From: Nocardioides sp. CFH 31398
GTDB taxonomy: Bacteria > Actinomycetota > Actinomycetes > Propionibacteriales > Nocardioidaceae
Length of the DNA stretch: 55,149 nucleotides
Assembly (NCBI RefSeq): GCF_022436705.1
Contig: NZ_JAKUHT010000009.1
Span: forward strand, 1 to 55,149
Direction: 5' to 3'
The notes beneath the pieces are model-generated. The model saw only the letters and a program-made list of their open reading frames with translations. It did no database searches and was not told the DNA's origin. Below, piece by piece: positions 27,345 to 42,131 of the stretch. The position numbers were made by a program, and so were the translations under genes. The number at the start of each line of letters is the position of its first letter. Position 1 is the stretch's first letter.

Positions 27345-27692
27345 GTGTTGCCACGCTGCCACCTGATCACCGACCTCGGTCCTCTGGATCGGGAAGCACT
27401 GTCGCGCCTGCTCGCCGTCGTCGGGGAGGGCACCGTCGGCACGACGGGCGTCGAACCGGTGCGGGTCCGTGCGAAGCAGGCCAGGGACCGTGGGGTCGTC
27501 GCCCGGACGCGTGAGCTGGTGGCTGGGCTCGCGGCACCGGGGACGCGGGTGATCGACGACGACCGCCTCGACGTCGCCCCCGCCACCGGGGCGCTCGGCG
27601 TCGCCGTGGTCGCCGTGTTCGCCGCGGTCTGGAAGGACCCCGACCCACCCGGCGCCGCCCGGGAGATCGCCGAGCCCGTGCACACGTCGTGA
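27345..27692 (+). pseudogene. thiE: Internally deleted thiamine-phosphate synthase gene (thiE remnant)
   Basis: The frame encodes 115 residues; ThiE usually has about 210. The N-terminal ~75 residues align with ThiE strands 1-3: RCHLITDLGP, then VRVRAKQARDRGVVARTREL and VIDDDRLDVAPATGA. The last ~30 residues (LGVAVVAVFAAVWKDPDPPG) match the final helix of ThiE, where GVAV and DP are conserved. The middle, about 100 residues with the HLG(Q)xD, SxH and TxTK sites, is missing without breaking the frame. It cannot be a working synthase. It keeps the riboswitch, the start and the GTGA overlap with thiO, so it still acts as a translated leader for the operon. The deletion interpretation rests on pattern matching by eye. 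Confidence 0.75.
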
Positions 27693-28845
27693 GCCCGGTG
27701 ACGCCCCGGCTCCGGGTGGTGGTCGTCGGCGGCGGGGTGATCGGGTTGGCCTGCGCCGACGAGCTGGTCCGGGCCGGGCACCAGGTGACCGTCTGCGACC
27801 CCCGACCGGGCGGTGGCGCCACGTACGCCGCCGCCGGGATGCTCGCGCCGGGTGGCGAGGCATGGTTCGGCGAGGAGGCACTGCTGCGGCTGGGGATCGA
27901 CTCGCTCGCGCGGTGGCCGGCCTTCGCGGCCTCGCTGGCGGAACGATCGGGGCGCGAGCCCGACCTGCGCTCGACCGGCACCGTGCTCGTCGCCGCCGAC
28001 CGCGACGACCTCGCCGAGGTGCACCGTGCCTGCCGGCTGCTCGACGCCAGCGGGGTGCTGGTGGACGAGCTCGACCGGCGCGCCCTGCGAGCGGCGGAGC
28101 CGATGCTCTCGGGGCGCCTCGTCGGCGGGGCGCTGCTGCCCGACGACCGCCACGTCAACCCGCGGCGGGTCGCCGACGCGCTGCTCGCGGTGCTGGGGGA
28201 CCGGGTGGTCCGTGCCCGCGCGACACCCGGGTCCGACGGCGTGGTCCTGGACGACGGCTCCCGTCTGCGAGCGGACGTGGTGGTGCTCGCCACCGGTGCG
28301 ACCGGGATGCCGCACGTGCGCCCGGTGCGCGGCGAGGCGGTCCGGGTGCGGTCCGGGCCGGGCCCGGCCCGGGTGCTGCGGGCCCGCGTCCACGGGGAGC
28401 GGGTCTACGTCGTGCCGCGCGCGCACTCCGAGCTGGTCATCGGCGCGACCGAGGAGGAGCACCCGGCCGGCGACGGCGAACCGCTGCCCACCCTCGGCGG
28501 GGTGGCCCGGCTGCTCGAGACCGCGCGCGCCCTGGTGCCCGGCCTCGCCACCGCCGAGCTGCTCGAGGTGGTCGCCCGGGACCGGCCCGGCAGCCCCGAC
28601 AACGGCCCCCTGCTCGGACCGGTGCCGGGCACGGGGAGCGCCCGGCTGCTGCTCGCCGGCGGACATCACCGCGGGGGCGTGCTGCTCGCGCCGGTGACCG
28701 CGGCGACCGTGCGCGCCCACGTCGACGGCCTTGCGGTGCCGCCGGCGGCGCGGCCGTTCCACCCCCAGCGCTTCGACCGCCCCGGGGACACGGACCGCCC
28801 CGCAGACCGCAACACGGACCGCGACACCGATCGGAACGAGGAACC

Positions 28846-28855
<10 letters not shown>
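27689..28855 (+). CDS. thiO: Glycine oxidase ThiO
   Basis: This 388-residue FAD-dependent enzyme oxidises glycine to dehydroglycine/iminoacetate, a precursor of the thiazole ring of thiamine. It has the dinucleotide motif VVVVGGGVIGLACADELVRA near residue 9, YAAAGMLAPGGEAW (typical of ThiO/DAAO) and a C-terminal AGGHHRGGVLLAPVT active-site region. The final ~25 residues form a repetitive DTDR-rich tail that is not part of the enzyme fold. It overlaps thiE' by GTGA and thiS by ten bases. Confidence 0.93.
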
Positions 28856-32234
<3,379 letters not shown>

Positions 32235-32664
32235 CCTGGAGCCGCCCGGTACCTGCTCGGTGATCCGACCTCGGCGGCCGAGCGGGCCGTCGAGGTCGGG
32301 GGCGGGGCCTGTCCGCCGACGGCCTGGGAGAGGTTCTGGGACGTCGTCGCTGCGCGCCGGGACGTACGCCGCTCACGGGCCAGCTGGAGCGGGCAGGCTG
32401 GCCGGGGCGTCAGCCGGACGAGGACGTCGGGTCCGAGACGCGCCGCGGGCTCATGTCGCCCACGCGGGGCAGGAGACGAGCTGCGGTCGTCGGCTGTCGT
32501 GGGCGGGCGGGCCCGCGTCGTGCATGCTCTCGTTCGGGACCACCCGCACCGGCCGCGGGTCACGGGCTCGCTCGGCACCATGAGTGCAGTGGGCCTCACG
32601 TGATCGCGCTGACGTCGAAGGCGTGGCGCTGCTGGAGCTCAGCCCGTCCAACTAGGCTCGTCGG
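32235..32664. other. 430-base region with no supported gene
   Basis: I see no intact gene on either strand. One plus-strand frame from about 32256 reads YLLGDPTSAAERAVEVGGG and AWERFWDVVAARRDVRR with coding-like third positions, so a gene fragment is possible. Position 32653-32658 (TAGGCT) is the likely -10 of the next gene. Confidence 0.4.
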
Positions 32665-34167
32665 GTGCGCCTGGTCGCGGCCGTCCTCGGCTTCCTGCTG
32701 AAGAAGGTCGGGCTCTTCCTCGTGCTCGTGCTCGTCCTCTTCCTCGGCTACCTGGTCGGCCAGACCGTCGTCCCGAGCCTCCGCGAGGCTGCGGCGGACC
32801 GGGAGCGACTGCAGCAGCTGGCCGCGGAGCGAGCGGACCTTGAGGCCGACCTGGAGCGGTTGGAGGACTCCTCCGTCGCGGACCAGAGCGCGTCCGTCGA
32901 GTACTTCGAGTCCCTCGCCGCCGAGCAGGTGGACGGGCTGGCCGGTGAGGTGGCGGACGCACGGGCCGAGGCCGAGGACCTCCGTGAGGACGCCCGGGTC
33001 CAGTGCGACCTCTGGCAGCGGCTCGGTGACCTGCTGACCCCCGGGGACACCTGCGAGGCCGCCGAGGCCGCGGCCGAGGCGGCCGCGCGGTCCGTCGACA
33101 CCGTCCAGGAGTCCTTGGAGCAGGCCCAGGACGACGCCGCCGTCCTGGCCGACCCGTCCCTCACGCCGGCGGAGAAGCTGGACCGGATCGGGGAGGGGGG
33201 TGGCTCCTCCTTCGCCGACCGGGAGATCGAGGCCACGGAGTCCGACCTGGCCCGGAACCGGGCGGAGCAGGAGAGCCTCGAGCAGACGAGGTCGACCGCG
33301 GCCGGGTGGGTCGTCGACCAGTGGGCGCGGTCCTGGCGATGGCTTGTCGGCCTGGCGGTGCTGCTGATCCTCCTGCCCCCGGCCCTGCGCACGGTCAGCT
33401 ACTTCGTGCTGATGCCGCTGGTCCACCGGGCGCAGACGCCGATACGTCTCGCGGACCCGTCGGAGGACGAGGCGGCCGAGCTCAGCGTCGGCGAAGCCCG
33501 ACGGACCCTGACGGTGGACCTGGCCGACGGCGAGGTGCTCTCCGCGCGCTCGGAGTACGTCCGCCCCGTGCAGGGGCGGACGCGGAGCCGCCTGCTGTAC
33601 GACTGGTCCGCGCCCTTCATCAGCTTCGCCGCCGGGCTGTCCTTCCTCAGCCGCATCAGCGGCGGGGAGGGCGTGACGTCGGCGACGCTCGGCTCGCCCG
33701 ACGACGCGGACGCCTACCTGATGCGCATCGACTTCACGGACCATCCCGGCGTCGTGATCCACCCGCGCCACGTCGTGGGCGTCGTCGGCGCACCCGAGCT
33801 GCGGACGAGGTGGCGGTGGGGCATCCAGTCGTTCGCGACCTGGCAGGTGCGCTACATCCTGTTCGCGGGCACCGGTGGTCTCGTCGTCGAGGGCGTCGGC
33901 GACGCCGTCGCGACCAACCCGCGGGGCGGGTCCACCCGGATCGAGCAGAACCTCCTCATGGGCTTCGACTCCCGCCTGCTCAAGGGCGTCAACCGGACCG
34001 AGGTCTTCTGGCCGTACCTGCGCGGCAAGGAGCCCCTCGTGGACGACGAGCTCACCGGCGCCCACCCCCTGTTCTGGCAGAAGTCCAGCGCGGAGGGGCC
34101 GACCAACCCGGTGACGAGGACCTTCGACGCCGTCTTCTCGGCACTCGGCAAGGTGCTGGGCTTCTAG
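32665..34167 (+). CDS. Membrane protein with extracytoplasmic coiled coil and C-terminal AIM24-like domain
   Basis: The protein has 500 residues from GTG 32665, with TAGGCT ending six bases upstream (leaderless). An N-terminal helix (LGFLLKKVGLFLVLVLVLFL) is followed by a Glu/Ala/Leu-rich coiled coil (about 40-215, heptads such as LAAERADLEADLERLE) with two cysteines. A second helix (LVGLAVLLILLPPALRTV, about 232) comes next. The C-terminal ~230 residues form a beta-rich domain (HPGVVIHPRHVVGVVG, YILFAGTGGLVVEGVG, QNLLMGFDSRLLKG) that resembles the AIM24 family. The function is unknown. Its stop overlaps the marR stop in a shared CTAG. Confidence 0.7.
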   Translation: MRLVAAVLGFLLKKVGLFLVLVLVLFLGYLVGQTVVPSLREAAADRERLQQLAAERADLEADLERLEDSSVADQSASVEYFESLAAEQVDGLAGEVADARAEAEDLREDARVQCDLWQRLGDLLTPGDTCEAAEAAAEAAARSVDTVQESLEQAQDDAAVLADPSLTPAEKLDRIGEGGGSSFADREIEATESDLARNRAEQESLEQTRSTAAGWVVDQWARSWRWLVGLAVLLILLPPALRTVSYFVLMPLVHRAQTPIRLADPSEDEAAELSVGEARRTLTVDLADGEVLSARSEYVRPVQGRTRSRLLYDWSAPFISFAAGLSFLSRISGGEGVTSATLGSPDDADAYLMRIDFTDHPGVVIHPRHVVGVVGAPELRTRWRWGIQSFATWQVRYILFAGTGGLVVEGVGDAVATNPRGGSTRIEQNLLMGFDSRLLKGVNRTEVFWPYLRGKEPLVDDELTGAHPLFWQKSSAEGPTNPVTRTFDAVFSALGKVLGF

Positions 34168-34577
34168 CCGCCGGCGCCGAGCTCGGTCAGCACCTCCCGG
34201 AACGCCGCGTAGCGCCCGGCACCCACTCGCGCGGACCAGGCCGTCTCGACCTCGACGAGCGCCTGCTCGAACTCCGTCAGGGCCCGGTCGCCGGCTGCCG
34301 TCCGCAGGACCCGCCGGGCGCGCCCGTCGTCCGGGTCGCGCCGCACCTCGACGTGCCCCGAGTCGACCAGCCGGTTCACGAGCTGCCCGCAGCCCTGCGC
34401 GGTCATGCCCAGACGTGCGGCGAGGTCACCGACGCCTGCGCCGTCGGGCGGGCAGGCGTCGAGCACCCGCAGGTGTGAGACCCGCAGGTCGAGACGGCGG
34501 CCGTGGGCGGCGCGGACGTCGTCCAGCAGCGCCGCGAGCAGGGCGGCGACGTGGTGGGAGCCGTTGACCCGAGACAT
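34164..34577 (-). CDS. MarR-family transcriptional regulator
   Basis: This 137-residue winged-helix protein starts at ATG 34577. The recognition region is GVGDLAARLGMTAQGCGQLV followed by the wing VEVRRDPDDGRARRVLRTAAG, typical of MarR proteins. It is divergent from the phosphotransferase gene by 21 bases, and a palindrome AAAGTGACTTT fills that gap, so it probably represses itself and the neighbour. The ligand is unknown. Confidence 0.87.
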   Translation of the reverse strand: MSRVNGSHHVAALLAALLDDVRAAHGRRLDLRVSHLRVLDACPPDGAGVGDLAARLGMTAQGCGQLVNRLVDSGHVEVRRDPDDGRARRVLRTAAGDRALTEFEQALVEVETAWSARVGAGRYAAFREVLTELGAGG

Positions 34578-34578
34578 G

Positions 34579-34589
34579 AAAGTGACTTT
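34579..34589. promoter_or_regulatory. Candidate MarR operator between divergent genes
   Basis: AAAGT-G-ACTTT is a perfect palindrome around one central base, one base upstream of the marR ATG and nine bases before the phosphotransferase ATG at 34599. It could control both genes. Confidence 0.5.
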
Positions 34590-34598
34590 ACTACCCGC

Positions 34599-35744
34599 AT
34601 GGGTGACCGATCGCTGCTGGGACCCGCCGACCTCGACGACACGACGCTGAGGGGGGTCGTGGCCGACCTGCTGGGCCACCCGACCGAGGAGGTCGCCGTC
34701 GGCCCGGTGTCCGTCGAGCGGGTCGCGTACGACGTCCCGGCGCTCACCACCGTGGCGCGCTGGTGGGTCTCGGGGACGGCGCGGACGCCCGACGGGGAGG
34801 AGTCGTGGCGGGTCTTCGTCAAGCACGTCCAGGCCTGGCGGCACTCGGCGTTCTTCGCCCACGTGCCGGAGCCGGTGCGCGAGGTGGCGGCCGCCGGCTA
34901 CCCCTGGCGCAACGAGGCCGCGGCGTACCGGTCCGACCTGCGCGACCGGCTGCCGGCGGGTCTGACGATGCCGCGCGCGCTCGCGGTCGTGGACCTCGAC
35001 CCGGACCCCTGCCCGGAGTCGTGGGTGGCCTGGCTGGAGGACGTGACCCGGCCGGCGGTCCCCTGGGACCGCGCGCGCTACGAGCGGGCGGCGTACCTGC
35101 TGGGCCGCCTCGCCGGGAGCCCGGCGGTGGCGCCGCTGGCCGGGGTGGGTGGCTTCGACTGGAGCATCGCGCACTACGTCACCGGTCGCCTGCGGTTCCA
35201 GGTGCTCCCGGCGCTCGCCGACGACGCCCTCTGGGCGCACCCCGCGGTGGCGGCGGCGTTCGGCGACCTCCGCGAGGAGCTGCTGGCCGCGACGGTGGAC
35301 GTCGACGTGGTCGCGGCCGAGCTCGACGCCGCCGGGACCGCTCCCAGCCACGGCGACGCCTGCCCGGCCAACCTGCTCCCCGGTCCCGAGGCCGGCTCCT
35401 TCACCGTCATCGACCTCGGCTTCTGGCAGCCGCAGCCGCTGGGCTTCGACCTGACCCAGCTCGTGGCGGGCGCCCTCCAGCTCGGCGTCGCGCCACCCGT
35501 GCCGCTGCCCGAGCTCTCGGCCGCCTGCGTCGCGGCGTACGCCGAGGGGCTCGCCGCCGAGGGGCGGCCCGGGCTGCACGAGATGGTCCGGCGCCACCAC
35601 GCGATGCTGCTGTGGCTGTTCGCCGGGGTCTCGGCCGTGCCGTTCGAGCAGCTCGGGTCACCCCCGGAGTCCCTGGCCGCGACGTGTGCGCTGCGGGCCG
35701 ACCTGGCCCGGCACTCCCTGGACCTCCTCGCCGCGGACGTCTAG
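34599..35744 (+). CDS. Aminoglycoside phosphotransferase (APH)-family kinase-like protein
   Basis: The protein has 381 residues from ATG 34599. It has a kinase-like fold: N-lobe with VFVKHVQAWR, hinge VAWLEDVTRP, Brenner-type catalytic loop SHGDACPANLLPG and the metal motif VIDLGFWQPQPLGFDLTQL. Family members phosphorylate antibiotics, choline, sugars or other small alcohols; nothing here fixes the substrate. Divergence from a MarR regulator suggests inducible expression, perhaps by a small toxic molecule. Confidence 0.8.
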   Translation: MGDRSLLGPADLDDTTLRGVVADLLGHPTEEVAVGPVSVERVAYDVPALTTVARWWVSGTARTPDGEESWRVFVKHVQAWRHSAFFAHVPEPVREVAAAGYPWRNEAAAYRSDLRDRLPAGLTMPRALAVVDLDPDPCPESWVAWLEDVTRPAVPWDRARYERAAYLLGRLAGSPAVAPLAGVGGFDWSIAHYVTGRLRFQVLPALADDALWAHPAVAAAFGDLREELLAATVDVDVVAAELDAAGTAPSHGDACPANLLPGPEAGSFTVIDLGFWQPQPLGFDLTQLVAGALQLGVAPPVPLPELSAACVAAYAEGLAAEGRPGLHEMVRRHHAMLLWLFAGVSAVPFEQLGSPPESLAATCALRADLARHSLDLLAADV

Positions 35745-35804
35745 CCCACCGGCTCGTCCTGCCGACCCCTGACCCGCCTGCCCCGACCCAGGGGGCCGAG
35801 CCGC

Positions 35805-36785
35805 TCAGCGGCGCGCCGCGTAGACCCGGCGGACGACGTCCTCGACGTCCGGCTCCTCGATGGCGAGGTCGAGCACCTCGTTGTCGTCCCCCAGCTGCTC
35901 GGTGACGGCGGCCAGGACCCGGGCGGCGGTGGTCGCCTCGGGGTCGAAGGCCAGGCGCTGGCGCAAGCTGCGTCCCTCGGACCCTCCCTCGGACCCGCGG
36001 TGCGTGGTGCCGGCGACCTCGAGGGGCGGCACCGGTTCCGCCAGGTCCAGCACCATCACCCGCTCGGCGCCGACGGTGCGGGACAACCCGGCGAGCGTGC
36101 CGGAGTAGACCAGCGCCCCGCGGTCGACGAGCAGCACGCGGTCGCACAGCCGCTCGACGTCGCCCATGTCGTGGGTCGTGAGCAGCAGCGTCGTCCCGTG
36201 CTCGCGCCGCTCGGCGACGAGGAACTCCCGCAGCCGCTGCTTGCTGAGCACGTCGAGGCCGATCGTCGGCTCGTCGAGGACGAGCAGGCGGGGGGAGTGG
36301 AGCAGCGCGGCGGCGACCTCGGCGCGCATCCGCTGGCCGAGGGAGAGCTGGCGGACCGGGACGGTGAGGAACTCGCCGAGCTCGAGACGCTCGACCAGCT
36401 CCGCGGTGCGCCCGCGCTCCTGCTCCGGGCTCAGGCCGTGGACGGCGGCGAGGATCCGGAACGACTCCTGGGTCGGCAGGTCCCACCACAGCTGGCTGCG
36501 CTGACCGAACACGACGCCGATCTCGCGGGCCAGGCGACGACGGTCCGGCACCGGGCGCAGCCCGCACGTGACGACGCGCCCCCGGGTGGGAACGAGGATC
36601 CCGCACAGCATCTTGATGGTCGTGGACTTCCCGGCGCCGTTCGCGCCGATGTAGCCGACGGCCTCGCCCGCCTCGACCCGCATGTCGAGGGCGTCGAGCG
36701 CGACGACGGTGCGACGCCGCATCCCCTCCCGGACGCGGAAGTCGCGACCCAGCCCCTCGGTCTCGATGATCGTCCCGCCGCTCAT
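35805..36785 (-). CDS. ABC-2 type exporter ATP-binding protein
   Basis: This 326-residue ATPase is predicted from ATG 36785. Motifs are Walker A GANGAGKST (about 50), Q-loop VFGQRSQLWWDLP, signature LSLGQRMRAE, Walker B LLVLDEPTIGLD and H-loop TTHDMGD. The WWDLP sequence and long C-terminal domain are typical of the DUF990-associated exporters. It overlaps the following permease by ATGA and forms a three-gene export unit with two permeases. The substrate is unknown. Confidence 0.9.
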   Translation of the reverse strand: MSGGTIIETEGLGRDFRVREGMRRRTVVALDALDMRVEAGEAVGYIGANGAGKSTTIKMLCGILVPTRGRVVTCGLRPVPDRRRLAREIGVVFGQRSQLWWDLPTQESFRILAAVHGLSPEQERGRTAELVERLELGEFLTVPVRQLSLGQRMRAEVAAALLHSPRLLVLDEPTIGLDVLSKQRLREFLVAERREHGTTLLLTTHDMGDVERLCDRVLLVDRGALVYSGTLAGLSRTVGAERVMVLDLAEPVPPLEVAGTTHRGSEGGSEGRSLRQRLAFDPEATTAARVLAAVTEQLGDDNEVLDLAIEEPDVEDVVRRVYAARR

Positions 36786-37594
36786 CCGCCGCCTCCCTGG
36801 TAGTGCCGCACCCCGATCCGCCAGCCGGCCAGCGCCAGCACCCACGCCCACACCGCGGCCACCGGCGCGAGCCAGCCCAGCCAGCCGGGCAGCCAGTCCC
36901 CGCCGGGCAGGCCGAGCATCGTCAGCGCCGGCAGGTAGGCGGTGAAGGCCATGGGGAAGAAGAAGCCGAAGACGACGACCAGCGGGCGGCCCCACACCGA
37001 GGCCGGTTGCGTGGCGGCGTACCGGCCGCCGTACACGAAGGCGTTGGTGGCCTCGTAGCCGTCGACGAGGAAGAACTGCATGCCGCCGGCCCACACGAAC
37101 ATCGCCGAGAAGGTGGCGATCCCGGACAGCACGGCGAGCACCAGGAGGGCGACGTTGCCGAGGCTCCAGGCGACGTCGTTGACCACGAGCCCCGCGACGA
37201 GCGCGACCAGGCCGACGAAGGCGCGCGCCAGCCGTCGGAGCGAGATGTCGCTGGTGACGAGCTGCGCCAGCAGGGGCTGCGGTCGCAGGTAGAAGACGTC
37301 GAGCGTGCCGGCCTTCAGGTACGTCGGCAGGTTGTCGCAGTGGCCGAACACCGTGTCGGCGAGCGAGAAGGACAGGTCGGCGATGCCGAAGACCAGCACG
37401 ATCGCGGCGAGGTCGAGGCCGCCGAGGCGGTCGACGGTCAGGAACAGCACGGCGATCTCGGCGAGCTCGACGACCCCGACGAGCATCGAGCTGCCCAGGT
37501 CGAGGCGGAAGCTGGCGCGGTGGGAGCGCTGCGCGCGCACCCGTGAGGCGAGGACGGCGCGGTAGGGGGCCAGGACGGCCGTCCGGTCACCCAC
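36782..37594 (-). CDS. ABC-2 family transporter permease (DUF990-type)
   Basis: The protein has 270 residues from GTG 37594 and about six membrane helices. The family core is visible in TLDVFYLRPQPLLAQLVTSD after helix 2 and ends with GVRHYQGGGG. It pairs with the second permease to make a heterodimeric channel for the ATPase. It overlaps the upstream permease stop by eight bases. Confidence 0.87.
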   Translation of the reverse strand: MGDRTAVLAPYRAVLASRVRAQRSHRASFRLDLGSSMLVGVVELAEIAVLFLTVDRLGGLDLAAIVLVFGIADLSFSLADTVFGHCDNLPTYLKAGTLDVFYLRPQPLLAQLVTSDISLRRLARAFVGLVALVAGLVVNDVAWSLGNVALLVLAVLSGIATFSAMFVWAGGMQFFLVDGYEATNAFVYGGRYAATQPASVWGRPLVVVFGFFFPMAFTAYLPALTMLGLPGGDWLPGWLGWLAPVAAVWAWVLALAGWRIGVRHYQGGGG

Positions 37595-38426
37595 CCTGCA
37601 CCTCCAGTCTCCGCCGGCCCGCGCGGGTCAGCGCCTGCCCGAGAGCGGCGACGGCGACGAGCCACCCCACCTGGACGACGACGAGCAGCGCCGCCGTGGC
37701 GTGGTCGGCCCGGCCGGAGAGGACGTCGACCGGGAACTGCAGCATCGAGGGGAACGGGGTGGCGAGGGCCGTCGCGTGCAGCCAGCCCGGGAACAGGGCG
37801 ATCGGCACGAACAAGCCGGCGAGGAACCCGGACAGGACCATGTAGAGGATCTGGAGCCCGCGGTTGTCGACCATCCAGAACCCGGCGACGGCGACGAGGT
37901 AGACGGTCGCGCAGGAGACGGTGATCCCCAGCAGGAGGCTGAGCGCCCCGAGCAGCAGGCCGAGCGGGCCGTCGGGGCCGTCCATGCCGACCAGCAGCAA
38001 CCCGATGGTGACCGTGGGGACGCCGCGCGGGATCAGGGCGAACAGCGACTTCCCGACGTCCTCGACGACCGCGGCGGCCTGGACGTCGAGGGGCCGCAGG
38101 AAGTCGGTGGTGACGTCGCCGGTGCGGATGCGCTCGGCGATGTCGGTGCGCCCCATGAGGTTGACCGACCCCAGCAGGCCCTGGGAGATCCAGATGTAGG
38201 CGCTCATCGCGCCGACGTCGTACCCGGCGACCTCGCCGCCCGCGGCGTCGACCACCGCGAACAGCACGGCGACCTTGAGCAGCCCGAACGTCGCGTTCGC
38301 GACGAGACCCCCGAACGCCGCGAGGCGGTAGCGCGACCCGCGCCGGAACCCGGCGGCCAGCAGCCGGGAGTAGGTGCGCAGGACAGGGCGGACCCTCCGA
38401 GACCTACCCCGGGGGGCCTGTGTCAC
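37587..38426 (-). CDS. ABC-2 family transporter permease (first gene of the exporter operon)
   Basis: The protein has 279 residues from GTG 38426, chosen because GGAGGTG ends four bases upstream; a GTG at 38450 is in frame but less well placed. Six membrane helices are predicted, with TDIAERIRTGDVTTDFLRPLD (family motif, described in part) after helix 2 and FVPIALFPGWLH near the C-terminus. It is homologous to the next gene, so the pair arose by duplication. It begins the ABC export operon. Confidence 0.86.
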   Translation of the reverse strand: MTQAPRGRSRRVRPVLRTYSRLLAAGFRRGSRYRLAAFGGLVANATFGLLKVAVLFAVVDAAGGEVAGYDVGAMSAYIWISQGLLGSVNLMGRTDIAERIRTGDVTTDFLRPLDVQAAAVVEDVGKSLFALIPRGVPTVTIGLLLVGMDGPDGPLGLLLGALSLLLGITVSCATVYLVAVAGFWMVDNRGLQILYMVLSGFLAGLFVPIALFPGWLHATALATPFPSMLQFPVDVLSGRADHATAALLVVVQVGWLVAVAALGQALTRAGRRRLEVQGG

Positions 38427-38557
38427 GGCCACCTCCGCGCCTGGGCGCACAAGCGCGAGAACCTACCCGAGTCCACGACCCGGGTCGAGCACCCCGCCGG
38501 TCGACCGGGTGCCCGGGACTGGGTGACCGAGTGGTGTCGCTCAGCGACACCGATCGG

Positions 38558-39145
38558 TCACTGGGGCCGTCGGCGCCACTCGTCGGCGAGGACGGCGTAG
38601 ACGAGGCCGTCGAGCCATCCCAGCTCGGCGTGCAGGGAGTCGCGGCGGTGGTGGGCCTCGCGGCGCATGCCGACCCGCTCCATCAGCCGGTACGACGGCA
38701 CGTTGTCGGCGAAGCAGCTCGCGATCACGCGGCGCAGACCGAGGCCGTCGGGGGCGGGGGAGAGGCAGGCGTCGATCAGGACCGGCACCGTCTCGGTGGC
38801 CAGGCCGCGGCCGGCGTACGCCGGGTCGAAGGCCCAGCCGATCTCCGCCTCGGTGCCGGCGGCCTGCTCGCGCACCGGGCGCTGCCCCCAGCCGTCGCGG
38901 GGGAAGAGGACCAGGTCCCCGACCACCGCGCCCCCGTGCTCGACCACGAGCCGGCGCGCCCGCTTCTCGGGGTCCGACAGGCGCTCGCGGTGGGCGTCGA
39001 GGTCCTCGTCGCCGCCGCCGGTCCAGTGCACGACCTCCGGCCGGCCCCAGTAGGCCCACATGGCGTCGACGTCGGCGTCGTCGCGGACGGGCCGGACCAC
39101 GCACCGGTCGGTACGACGGGGCCAGGGGAGTCCGGAGAGCGTCAT
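38558..39145 (-). CDS. GNAT-family N-acetyltransferase (RimJ/RimL type)
   Basis: The protein has 195 residues from ATG 39145. The acetyl-CoA-binding motif A is EIGWAFDPAYAGRGLATETV, followed by CFADNVPSYRLMERVGMRRE, the classical RimJ-type ending. The substrate may be a ribosomal-protein N-terminus, an antibiotic or another amine. It is divergent from acn by 165 bases. Confidence 0.86.
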   Translation of the reverse strand: MTLSGLPWPRRTDRCVVRPVRDDADVDAMWAYWGRPEVVHWTGGGDEDLDAHRERLSDPEKRARRLVVEHGGAVVGDLVLFPRDGWGQRPVREQAAGTEAEIGWAFDPAYAGRGLATETVPVLIDACLSPAPDGLGLRRVIASCFADNVPSYRLMERVGMRREAHHRRDSLHAELGWLDGLVYAVLADEWRRRPQ

Positions 39146-39173
39146 GGACCGCAGTGTTCCCGAGACCGTGTTA

Positions 39174-39187
39174 TCTTGACGTCAAGA
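39174..39187. promoter_or_regulatory. Perfect 14-base palindrome in the acn promoter
   Basis: TCTTGACGTCAAGA is its own reverse complement and overlaps a TATCTT -10-like stretch 124 bases before the acn ATG, in the 165-base gap to the GNAT gene. It is very likely an operator; the factor is not identifiable here. It differs from the Corynebacterium AcnR consensus I recall. Confidence 0.65.
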
Positions 39188-39204
39188 GACTTTGCTCGGG
39201 TACC

Positions 39205-39225
39205 GGTAAGGCAAGCCTTGCTAGG
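39205..39225. promoter_or_regulatory. Possible iron-regulator (DtxR/IdeR-like) box upstream of acn
   Basis: GGTAAGGCAAGCCTTGCTAGG contains arms AAGGC/GCCTT and loosely resembles iron boxes of the TTAGGnnAGnCTnnCCTAA type. The match to consensus is weak, about half the positions. Confidence 0.35.
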
Positions 39226-39310
39226 TCGGGCCGCCCCCGCGGCGGCAAGATGACTCGAGCGGGACCACCACGTCACCGACGACGCCAGCGACAGCGAGGA
39301 GACACCGCGG

Positions 39311-42127
<2,817 letters not shown>

Positions 42128-42131
42128 GGTC

